NCBI RefSeq assembly: GCF_024519455.1
Contig: NZ_JALJRY010000025.1
Coordinates: 1-64,000 of the forward strand
Origin: Streptomyces sp. STR69
Lineage (GTDB): Bacteria; Actinomycetota; Actinomycetes; Streptomycetales; Streptomycetaceae
Direction of reading: 5' to 3'
Length of the DNA: 64,000 nt
This document shows, piece by piece, positions 1 through 6,749 of the stretch. Below the pieces are notes generated by a model. That model made no database searches, was not told where the DNA came from, and saw only the letters and a list, made by a program, of their open reading frames with translations. The stretch's first letter is position 1. Each line of letters opens with the position of its first letter. The translations under genes were made by a program, and so were the position numbers.

Positions 1-56
1 GTCTGGGGGCGGCAGCCCCCAGGGACGGGACGGGTAGGGGCGGCGGGGGCGAGAAT
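1..56. repeat. Streptomyces intergenic repeat with terminator hairpin
   Basis: An 8-bp perfect stem (CTGGGGGC at 3-10, loop GGCA, GCCCCCAG at 15-22) is followed by a G-rich stretch with AGGGGCGGCGGGGGCG. From memory, this G-rich sequence recurs at very many intergenic sites in Streptomyces genomes. It lies just past the stop of the leftward response-regulator operon and would serve as its terminator. The repeat identity is recall, not a search result. Confidence 0.5.
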
Positions 57-58
57 CA

Positions 59-682
59 TCAGTCCAGCAACCCGTACCGCATCGCACTCGTCACCGCCGC
101 CGTCCGGTCGTCCACCCCCAACTTGCCGAAGACCCGCAGCAGATGGGTCTTCACGGTCGACTCCCCGATGTACAACCGCCGACCGATCTCCGCGTTGGTG
201 CACCCCTCCGCCACCAACCGCAGCACCGCGGTCTCCCGCTCGGACAGCCGCGGACGCTCCGGCTTCGTCCGCAACTGGTCCACCAACCGCGCGGCCACCG
301 AGGGCGCCAACACCGTCTCGCCGCGCGCCGCCGCCCGTACCGCGTTCGCCAGTTCCCCCCGAGGCAGATCCTTCAGCAGATAGCCCGCCGCCCCCGCCTC
401 CACCGCGCGCAGGATGTCCCGGTCCGTCTCGTACGTCGTGAGGACGATCACCCGGCACGGCAGCCCGGCCGCGCTCATCCGCACGATGGAATCGACGCCT
501 CCGCCGCCCGGCATCCGCAGGTCCATCAGCACGATGTCGGGCCGGAGTTCGGCCGCCAGCGCCTCGGCCTGCGGCCCGCTGGACGCGTCGGCGATTACGT
601 CGAGATCCGGTTCGGCGCTGAGCATGGCCCGCAGACCCTCCCGTACGACGGGATGGTCGTCGGCCAGCACGATCCGGATCAT
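59..682 (-). CDS. LuxR/NarL-family response regulator
   Basis: A 207-residue DNA-binding response regulator. The N-terminal receiver domain (about 1-120) has the acidic pocket ADDH at 7-10 and the phosphoacceptor Asp54 in VLMDLRMP. A conserved Lys follows in the LLKDLP segment. The C-terminal LuxR-type helix-turn-helix (about 140-205) carries LSERETAVLRLVAEG and GESTVKTHL. Its start overlaps the stop of the upstream histidine kinase by 4 bp (ATGA), so the two are translationally coupled and form a two-component pair. It is the last gene of a four-gene leftward operon with an ABC exporter, so it probably controls that exporter in response to envelope stress or an antibiotic. The signal is unknown. 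Start ATG at 682 has a family-typical N-terminus. Confidence 0.93.
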   Translation of the reverse strand: MIRIVLADDHPVVREGLRAMLSAEPDLDVIADASSGPQAEALAAELRPDIVLMDLRMPGGGGVDSIVRMSAAGLPCRVIVLTTYETDRDILRAVEAGAAGYLLKDLPRGELANAVRAAARGETVLAPSVAARLVDQLRTKPERPRLSERETAVLRLVAEGCTNAEIGRRLYIGESTVKTHLLRVFGKLGVDDRTAAVTSAMRYGLLD

Positions 683-1887
683 CGGGGACTCCTCAAAGGC
701 GAAACGGGCGACACCGGCAGTTGTACGGTCACCGTCGTGCCCGCTCCCGGCGCACTGCGCACCAGCGCCGTCCCGCCCGCCTCGGCGGCCCGGGTGCGGA
801 GCCCCGCCAAGCCGTAGCCGCCGGACACCGCGTCCGGCTCGAAACCGGACCCGTCGTCCTGTACCGACAGGGTCAGCGTCTCGTCGGCGTACGCCAGCGT
901 GAGGCTCACCGTCGCCGAACTCCCCGCGTGCTTACGGGCGTTGGCAAGGGCCTCCTGGCAGGAGCGCAGGGCGACCACCTCGGGTCCTGCGGGCAGGGCG
1001 CGCACAGGGCCGGTCACGTCCAGGGTCGCGTCATGGCGGGCGGCGAGGCGGCGCAGGGCGTCCGGCAGTGAGGCGTCGGCGAGGTCGGCCGGTGTGCCGC
1101 CGGCGACCAGGGCGCGGGCCTCGGCGAGGTTCTGCCGGGCGGTCTCGTCCATCAGGGCGAGATGGCGGCGGGCCTGCGCCGGGTCGTCGTGCAACTCGGC
1201 CTCCACGGCCTGGATCAGCATCAGCAGACTGGTGAAGCCCTGGGCCAGGGTGTCGTGGATCTCACGGGCCATGCGCTCGCGTTCGGCCAGCGCGCCGTGC
1301 GCCGACGACAGCCGGGAGACCTCGTGGCGGCTCGCGTCCAGTTCGGCGATCAACTCGGCGCGCTCCTGGCTCTGTTCGATGACCCGGATGATCCACGTGC
1401 CGAGGGCCATCGAGAAGACCAGGGTGACCACGGCGAACACCGAGTTGAAGAACACCTCCTGGGCGCCGGGCCACCACAGCAGCGTCCAGCCGATCACCGG
1501 CGCGATGTTGATCACGGTCACCGCGATCAGCGCCCAGCGCAGCCGCAGCACCATGAAGCAGGGCGGGACGAGCGCGAAGCACATCAGCCGGGTCTCACCG
1601 ACCAGCACCGCAGACGGCAGGAACAGCGCCATCTGCGCCACGAGGTAGCCGACGGCCCGCCGCTCGTCGGGCGGATCGCCCTGGAGGACCGGGCGCCCGA
1701 TCCAGACGTAGAGCGGGACGAGCGGGAGGAGCAGAGCTGCTGCCGTGACGCGTACCGGCCACCCCGGCCTGTCCGTGCCGAGCACGAACACCAGGGTGGC
1801 CAGCCAGATCAGGGCGAAGTACGTGTCCCAGAGCCGGAAGGAGCGGTCCCAGGTGTACGAGCCCTTCACGGGGGCGGGACCGGTCAT
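679..1887 (-). CDS. Sensor histidine kinase (HisKA_3/NarL-partner type)
   Basis: A 402-residue membrane kinase. About five or six hydrophobic segments lie within residues 22-170, with no sizeable extracellular domain, so it is probably an intramembrane sensor. A linker helix follows (about 170-205), then the dimerisation/phosphotransfer helix with His211 in MAREIHDTLAQG. The C-terminal HATPase domain has an N-box (CQEALANARKHA) and G-boxes (VQDDGSGF, GYGLAGLRTRA). The start was set at ATG 1887 because it overlaps the permease stop by 4 bp. The longer upstream reading frame is only the permease antisense to itself and is rich in Arg/Gly. It phosphorylates the adjacent LuxR-type regulator, an arrangement typical of exporter-linked two-component systems in actinobacteria. 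Confidence 0.92.
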   Translation of the reverse strand: MTGPAPVKGSYTWDRSFRLWDTYFALIWLATLVFVLGTDRPGWPVRVTAAALLLPLVPLYVWIGRPVLQGDPPDERRAVGYLVAQMALFLPSAVLVGETRLMCFALVPPCFMVLRLRWALIAVTVINIAPVIGWTLLWWPGAQEVFFNSVFAVVTLVFSMALGTWIIRVIEQSQERAELIAELDASRHEVSRLSSAHGALAERERMAREIHDTLAQGFTSLLMLIQAVEAELHDDPAQARRHLALMDETARQNLAEARALVAGGTPADLADASLPDALRRLAARHDATLDVTGPVRALPAGPEVVALRSCQEALANARKHAGSSATVSLTLAYADETLTLSVQDDGSGFEPDAVSGGYGLAGLRTRAAEAGGTALVRSAPGAGTTVTVQLPVSPVSPLRSPR

Positions 1888-2735
1888 CCGTCGCGCCGGT
1901 TCTTCCACCGGAAGGTCAGCAGACACAGCAGCAATCCTCCGACGCACCACGCCCCGAGCACCAGCGCGACCTTCCCGACCTCCCAGCTCCCGGCCTGCTC
2001 CAGCACCTGCGCCGACGAGGGCAGGAACACCCCGCGCAGCCCCTGGCACATCCACTTCAGCGGGAACAGGGCGCCGATGTTGAGCATCCAGTCCGGGATG
2101 GTGTCGATGGAGATGTACACCCCGGAGATGAACTGCAGGACCAGGAAGGGCAGTACGACCACGGAGGTCGCGCTCTTGCCGGACTTGGGCACCGAGCTGA
2201 CCGCGATGCCGAGCAGCGCGCATGCCGTCAGCCCGAGCACGAAGATCCACCCGAAGTCCAGCCACTTGGTGGCCGACGAGGGCAGGTCGACGCCGTAGAA
2301 ACTGGTCCCGACGAGCAGCAGGATCGCCGTTTCCACCAGGCCCGTGACCAGAACGAGCCAGATCTTGCCGAGGAAGTACGCGGCCGGTGGCATCGGGGTG
2401 CCGCGCAGGCGGCGCAGCACCTTCTCGTCGCGTTCGATCGCGATCGAGATGCCGAGGGACTGGAAACTCGTCGACATGATGCCGGCGGCCATCATGGCCG
2501 GGACGTAGAGCTGGGAGGCGGTGACTCCCGCGCCCCGGACGTCGTCCTTGAAGATCGACGCGAAGAGGAAGAGGAAGACGACCGGGAAGGCGAAGGTGAA
2601 GACGACCTGGTCGCGCTGGCGGAAGAACTGTTTGAGTTCCAGCACCCCGCGCCGCAGCCCGAGCCCCCAGGCGCCGGGCAGCCGTTCCTCGGGGGCCCTG
2701 GTCCGGGTCCGTACGGCAGTCGTGGTCGTGGTCAT
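1884..2735 (-). CDS. ABC-2 type exporter permease
   Basis: A 283-residue membrane subunit of an ABC exporter. A short cytoplasmic N-terminus (poly-Thr MTTTTTAV, then Arg-rich) precedes about six hydrophobic helices. The first is near VVFTFAFPVVFLFLFASIF and the last near VALVLGAWCVGGLLLCLLTF, with a basic C-terminus. The length and the layout, with a large loop between helices 1 and 2 (RGAGVTASQLYVPAM), fit DrrB-like ABC-2 permeases used for drug or lipid export. The start at ATG 2735 overlaps the ATPase stop by 4 bp, and the stop overlaps the kinase start by 4 bp. It pairs with the ATPase encoded immediately upstream. The substrate cannot be read from sequence. Confidence 0.92.
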   Translation of the reverse strand: MTTTTTAVRTRTRAPEERLPGAWGLGLRRGVLELKQFFRQRDQVVFTFAFPVVFLFLFASIFKDDVRGAGVTASQLYVPAMMAAGIMSTSFQSLGISIAIERDEKVLRRLRGTPMPPAAYFLGKIWLVLVTGLVETAILLLVGTSFYGVDLPSSATKWLDFGWIFVLGLTACALLGIAVSSVPKSGKSATSVVVLPFLVLQFISGVYISIDTIPDWMLNIGALFPLKWMCQGLRGVFLPSSAQVLEQAGSWEVGKVALVLGAWCVGGLLLCLLTFRWKNRRDG

Positions 2736-3598
2736 CGCACGTCCTCCTGTCCGGTCAGGCGGAGGTAGACGTCCTCCAGGGTGGGGCGGGTCACCAGCAG
2801 GCCGGGGATCTCGCCGTCGTAGCGGTGCATGAGCTCCGCCACGACCTTGGTAGGAGTGTCCGTGTGCTCCGCGCGCGGGGTGCCGTCGGGCTCGGTCCAC
2901 TCGACGGTGGCTCCGGTGCCGTGGCGCTCGCGCAGGGCGGCCGGTTCGCCCTCGGCGACCACCCGGCCCTTGGCGACGATGGCGAGGCGGTCGGCGAGGT
3001 TCTCCGCCTCCTCCAGGTAGTGGGTGGTGAGGAGGATGGTGGTGCCCTCGCCTGCCAGCTTGCGGATCAGGTCCCAGAACTGGCGCCGGGCCGCCGGGTC
3101 GAAACCGGTCGTCGGCTCGTCCAGGAGCAGGAGTTCCGGATCGCCGATCACTCCGAGGGCCACGTCGAGCCGACGACGCTGTCCGCCCGACAGCGCCTTG
3201 ATGCGGCTGTCCGCCTTGGCCTCAAGACCCACCAGGCCGATGACCTCCTCGGGGTCGCGCGGACGCGGGTAGTAGCGGGCGAAGTGCCGTACGGTCTCGC
3301 CGACCGTCAACTCCGCGGGTGCCGATTCGTCCTGCCAGACGATGCCGACCCGCGAACGCCACGCGCGTGTGCCCGTGGCCGGGTCCGACCCGAGTACCAG
3401 GACCTCGCCCGCGTCCCGGCCGCGATTGCCCTGGAGGATCTCCACCGTGGTGCTCTTGCCCGCGCCGTTGGGCCCGAGCAGGCCGAACACCTCCCCGGTG
3501 CGGATCTCCAGATCGATTCCGTCGACGGCGGTCACGTCCCCGTACTGCTTGCGCAGCCCCCGCACATCCACTGCGAGTTCGTTCGCCTGTGTTGTCAT
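2732..3598 (-). CDS. ABC exporter ATP-binding subunit (DrrA-like)
   Basis: A 288-residue nucleotide-binding subunit. Walker A GPNGAGKST is at 42-50. The Q-loop region is VGIVWQDE, the signature LSGGQRRRLD, and Walker B LLLLDEPTTGFD, followed by the H-loop TTHYLEEAE. A C-terminal DrrA-type extension of about 80 residues carries the conserved TLEDVYLRLTG motif. The start was placed at ATG 3598 (MTTQANEL), where the ABC fold begins. A longer frame runs into the divergent vkor promoter region and is not family-like. It is the first gene of the four-gene leftward operon (ATPase, permease, kinase, regulator). The promoter probably lies near the inverted repeat at 3654-3673. Confidence 0.93.
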   Translation of the reverse strand: MTTQANELAVDVRGLRKQYGDVTAVDGIDLEIRTGEVFGLLGPNGAGKSTTVEILQGNRGRDAGEVLVLGSDPATGTRAWRSRVGIVWQDESAPAELTVGETVRHFARYYPRPRDPEEVIGLVGLEAKADSRIKALSGGQRRRLDVALGVIGDPELLLLDEPTTGFDPAARRQFWDLIRKLAGEGTTILLTTHYLEEAENLADRLAIVAKGRVVAEGEPAALRERHGTGATVEWTEPDGTPRAEHTDTPTKVVAELMHRYDGEIPGLLVTRPTLEDVYLRLTGQEDVR

Positions 3599-3653
3599 GC
3601 GATGAGCATCGTCCGGAATCGAGCGCTCAGGGACGACCGTGCGTACTTCCTTA

Positions 3654-3673
3654 TGTCCACCGAACGGTGGACA
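3654..3673. promoter_or_regulatory. Perfect 9-bp inverted repeat, candidate operator
   Basis: TGTCCACCG (3654-3662), spacer AA, CGGTGGACA (3665-3673). It sits 55 bp upstream of the ABC ATPase start and 67 bp upstream of the divergent VKOR gene, so it could serve either promoter. The two-base loop makes an RNA hairpin less attractive than a dimer-binding DNA site. The binding protein is unknown; the operon's own LuxR-type regulator is the obvious candidate. Confidence 0.5.
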
Positions 3674-3740
3674 GGCCTGTGCGTACGGCACAATGGCCCT
3701 GCCCGAAGAAGGTCCAACTCTCAAGTGACGGATCGGCGTG

Positions 3741-4397
3741 ATGAGCAAGACGACAGTGAAGGACGTCTCCACCGACTCCGAGCCGGAGCACACGGCAGAG
3801 GAGCCGCGCACGGTCGGCAGCAGCCGGGCCTTCGCCGTGCTGCTGGTGATCACTGGTGCGGCCGGCCTGCTCGCCGCGTGGGTCATCACGATCGACAAGT
3901 TCAAGATCCTTGAGGGCAAGCTCGCGGGCAAGACGTTCACCCCGAGCTGCAGCATCAACCCGATCGTGTCCTGCGGCAGCGTCATGGAGAGCAAGCAGGC
4001 CGCGGCCTTCGGCTTCCCGAACCCGATGCTCGGCCTGGTCGCCTACGGCATCGTCATCTGCGTCGGCATCAGCCTGCTGACCCGGGTCGAGTTCCCCCGC
4101 TGGTACTGGCTGACCTTCAACTTCGGCACGCTCTTCGGAGTAGGCTTCTGCACCTGGCTGCAGTTCCAGTCCCTGTACCGGATCAACGCGCTGTGCCTGT
4201 GGTGCTCGCTGGCCTGGGTCGCCACGATCACGATGTTCTGGTACGTCACCTCGTTCAACATGCGCAACGACTTCCTGAAGGTCCCGCGCCCGGTCAAGAA
4301 CTTCCTGGGCGAGTTCACCTGGGTCCTCCCGGTCACCCACGTCGGCATCATCGCGATGCTGATCCTGACCCGCTGGGGCACCCAGCTCTGGGCGTAA
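3741..4397 (+). CDS. Vitamin K epoxide reductase (VKOR) family membrane protein
   Basis: A 218-residue integral membrane oxidoreductase. The hydrophilic N-terminus is followed by about five transmembrane helices. Cys70 and Cys78 lie in the first external loop (CSINPIVSC), and the catalytic CLWC pair is at 152-155. Bacterial VKOR homologues reoxidise a DsbA-like thioredoxin using quinone, and so drive disulfide formation in exported proteins. All four redox cysteines are present. GTG at 3738 immediately precedes the chosen ATG at 3741 and is an equally possible start, and the ribosome site is weak for either. The gene stands alone between the divergent ABC operon and rarA. No fused thioredoxin domain is present, so the partner must be encoded elsewhere. 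Confidence 0.9.
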   Translation: MSKTTVKDVSTDSEPEHTAEEPRTVGSSRAFAVLLVITGAAGLLAAWVITIDKFKILEGKLAGKTFTPSCSINPIVSCGSVMESKQAAAFGFPNPMLGLVAYGIVICVGISLLTRVEFPRWYWLTFNFGTLFGVGFCTWLQFQSLYRINALCLWCSLAWVATITMFWYVTSFNMRNDFLKVPRPVKNFLGEFTWVLPVTHVGIIAMLILTRWGTQLWA

Positions 4398-4443
4398 GCC
4401 CGACCAGACGGGATTGTCAGTGGCGTGACATAGGGTTTTCGAC

Positions 4444-5799
4444 GTGGAGCCCGACCTTTTCACCGCCGCAGCCGAAGAACGCCAGGAGAAGGACCCGTCC
4501 AGCAGTCCCCTGGCGGTACGGATGCGCCCGCGCACCCTCGACGAGGTCGTGGGCCAGCAGCATCTGCTGAAGCCTGGCTCGCCCCTGCGCCGACTCGTCG
4601 GCGAGGGTGCGGGCGGCCCGGCCGGAGCGTCCTCGGTGATCCTCTGGGGGCCGCCCGGCACCGGGAAGACGACCCTCGCCTATGTCGTCTCCAAGGCCAC
4701 CAACAAGCGGTTCGTGGAGCTGTCCGCGATCACCGCGGGCGTCAAAGAGGTCCGCGCGGTCATCGACGGCGCCCGCCGCGCCACCGGGGGCTTCGGCAAG
4801 GAGACCGTCCTCTTCCTCGACGAGATCCACCGCTTCAGCAAGGCCCAGCAGGACTCCCTGCTCCCGGCCGTGGAGAACCGCTGGATCACCCTGATCGCGG
4901 CGACCACGGAGAACCCGTACTTCTCGGTGATCTCCCCGCTGCTGTCCCGCTCCCTGCTCCTCACCCTCGAACCCCTCACGGACGACGACCTGCGCGCCCT
5001 GCTGCGCCGGGCACTGTCCGACGAGCGCGGGCTCAAGGACGCGGTCACCCTCCCCGAGGACAGCGAGAACCACCTGCTGCGCATCGCCGGCGGCGACGCC
5101 CGCCGCGCGCTGACCGCACTGGAGGCCGCCGCCGGGGCCGCCCTCGACAAGGGCGAGCCGGACATCACCCTCCAGACCCTGGAGGAGACGGTCGACCGGG
5201 CCGCCGTGAAGTACGACCGCGACGGCGATCAGCACTACGACGTGGCCAGCGCCCTCATCAAGTCCATCCGCGGCTCGGACGTCGACGCGGCCCTGCACTA
5301 CCTCGCCCGCATGATCGAGGCCGGCGAGGACCCCCGCTTCATCGCCCGCCGCCTGATGATCTCCGCCAGCGAGGACATCGGCCTCGCCGATCCCAACGCG
5401 CTGCCGATCGCGGTCGCCGCCGCCCAGGCCGTAGCCATGATCGGCTTCCCGGAGGCCGCGCTCACCCTCAGCCACGCCACCATCGCGCTCGCCCTGGCCC
5501 CGAAGTCGAACGCGGCGACCACGGCGATCGGCGCCGCCATGGAGGACGTACGCAAGGGGCACGCGGGCCCGGTGCCGATGCATCTGCGGGACGGGCACTA
5601 CAAGGGCGCGGCCAAACTGGGGCACGCCCAGGGGTACGTCTACCCGCACGACCTGCCCGAGGGGATCGCCGAGCAGCAGTACGCCCCGGAGGAGCTGAAG
5701 GACCGCGAGTACTACGAACCCACGCGCCACGGCGCGGAGGCGCGGTACGCGGACGCCGTGGAGTGGACCAGAAAACACCTTGGTCGTAAGCGGTCCTGA
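4444..5799 (+). CDS. rarA: Replication-associated recombination protein A (AAA+ ATPase)
   Basis: A 451-residue AAA+ protein of the RarA/MgsA/WRNIP1 family, which acts at stalled replication forks. An N-terminal MEPDLFTAA segment is followed by RMRPRTLDEVVGQQHLL, the family's hallmark opening. Walker A GPPGTGKTT is at 69-77 and Walker B is LFLDEIHRF. Sensor 1 lies in the AATTENPYFSV region. The C-terminal tetramerisation domain contains RLMISASEDIGLADPNAL and ends with the conserved YYEPT segment. GTG 4444 is the start, because the family N-terminus begins exactly there. The gene is monocistronic, and rpsD follows after a 302-bp gap. Confidence 0.95.
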   Translation: MEPDLFTAAAEERQEKDPSSSPLAVRMRPRTLDEVVGQQHLLKPGSPLRRLVGEGAGGPAGASSVILWGPPGTGKTTLAYVVSKATNKRFVELSAITAGVKEVRAVIDGARRATGGFGKETVLFLDEIHRFSKAQQDSLLPAVENRWITLIAATTENPYFSVISPLLSRSLLLTLEPLTDDDLRALLRRALSDERGLKDAVTLPEDSENHLLRIAGGDARRALTALEAAAGAALDKGEPDITLQTLEETVDRAAVKYDRDGDQHYDVASALIKSIRGSDVDAALHYLARMIEAGEDPRFIARRLMISASEDIGLADPNALPIAVAAAQAVAMIGFPEAALTLSHATIALALAPKSNAATTAIGAAMEDVRKGHAGPVPMHLRDGHYKGAAKLGHAQGYVYPHDLPEGIAEQQYAPEELKDREYYEPTRHGAEARYADAVEWTRKHLGRKRS

Positions 5800-6101
5800 G
5801 CACCCTGTAGAATCCCCCGAAGTGCTGTGTCCCGTGCTGTCAGAACGGGACGGTCAGCCGGAGCCCCGGTTTTCGGACCGGCTCCAGGAGCGTCGCGCAC
5901 CGTTCGAATGGTGTCGCGGGCAGCCCACCACCATCCGCCGCAAGGCGGGACCGGTCGGTGGGCCACTCGCGTGCTGCACGTAGTGCCCAGATCAGGGGAG
6001 CGGCTGCCCACCAGGTCCCGCAAGGGTTCCGGCGGGTTTCCCCGGCTGCGGATGCGACCTCCCTCACCACCCTGACAAGCCGACAGACAGAGAGAGACAT
6101 C
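5800..6101 (+). promoter_or_regulatory. rpsD upstream region with nested GNRA hairpin
   Basis: A 302-bp gap with no convincing gene. It contains a nested hairpin: outer arms GCCCACC (5923-5929) and GGTGGGC (5957-5963), enclosing CCGCC (5935-5939), a GCAA tetraloop and GGCGG (5944-5948). A TAGAAT -10-like hexamer occurs at 5808-5813 without a clear -35. The hairpin lies about 140 nt before the rpsD start. It is a candidate leader structure, because S4 proteins in other phyla autoregulate through their own mRNA. The link to S4 is inference. Confidence 0.4.
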
Positions 6102-6716
6102 GTGGCGAATCAGTCCCGCCCCAAGGTCAAGAAGTCGCGTGCCCTCGGCATCGCGCTGACCCCGAAGGCCGTCAAGTACTTCGAGGCCCGTCCCTACCCG
6201 CCGGGTGAGCACGGTCGTGGCCGCAAGCAGAACTCGGACTACAAGGTCCGTCTGCTGGAGAAGCAGCGTCTGCGCGCGCAGTACGACGTGTCCGAGCGCC
6301 AGCTCGTCCGCGCCTACGAGCGTGCCTCCAAGGTCCAGGGCAAGACCGGTGAGGCCCTGATCATCGAGCTGGAGCGTCGTCTCGACGCGCTGGTCCTGCG
6401 TTCGGGCATCGCCCGCACGATCTACCAGGCCCGCCAGATGGTCGTGCACGGCCACATCGAGGTCAACGGCCAGAAGGTCGACAAGCCGTCCTTCCGCGTC
6501 AAGCCGGACGACGTCGTCATGGTCCGCGAGCGCAGCCGCAGCAAGACCCTGTTCGAGGTCTCCCGCGCCGGTGGCTTCGCCCCCGACGGCGAGACCCCGC
6601 GCTACCTCCAGGTGAACCTCGGCGCCCTGGCGTTCCGCCTGGACCGCGAGCCGAACCGCAAGGAGATCCCGGTGATCTGCGACGAGCAGCTCGTCGTCGA
6701 GTACTACGCCCGCTGA
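6102..6716 (+). CDS. rpsD: 30S ribosomal protein S4
   Basis: A 204-residue primary 16S rRNA-binding protein that nucleates 30S body assembly. The start is GTG 6102 (MANQSRPKVKKSRALG), preceded by a GAGAGA purine stretch. An N-terminal S4 domain with the YPPGEHGRGR segment (about 36-45) is followed by the RNA-binding S4 fold (LERRLDALVLRSGIARTIYQARQMVVHGHIEVNG shape, about 85-150). The N-terminal zinc-knuckle cysteines found in some S4 paralogues are absent. This is the zinc-independent form typical of Streptomyces rpsD. It stands alone, outside the alpha operon, as is usual in this genus. A hairpin terminator lies just downstream. Confidence 0.97.
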   Translation: MANQSRPKVKKSRALGIALTPKAVKYFEARPYPPGEHGRGRKQNSDYKVRLLEKQRLRAQYDVSERQLVRAYERASKVQGKTGEALIIELERRLDALVLRSGIARTIYQARQMVVHGHIEVNGQKVDKPSFRVKPDDVVMVRERSRSKTLFEVSRAGGFAPDGETPRYLQVNLGALAFRLDREPNRKEIPVICDEQLVVEYYAR

Positions 6717-6749
6717 TCACTCAACGGACGTAGCACCACCTGCACCACG

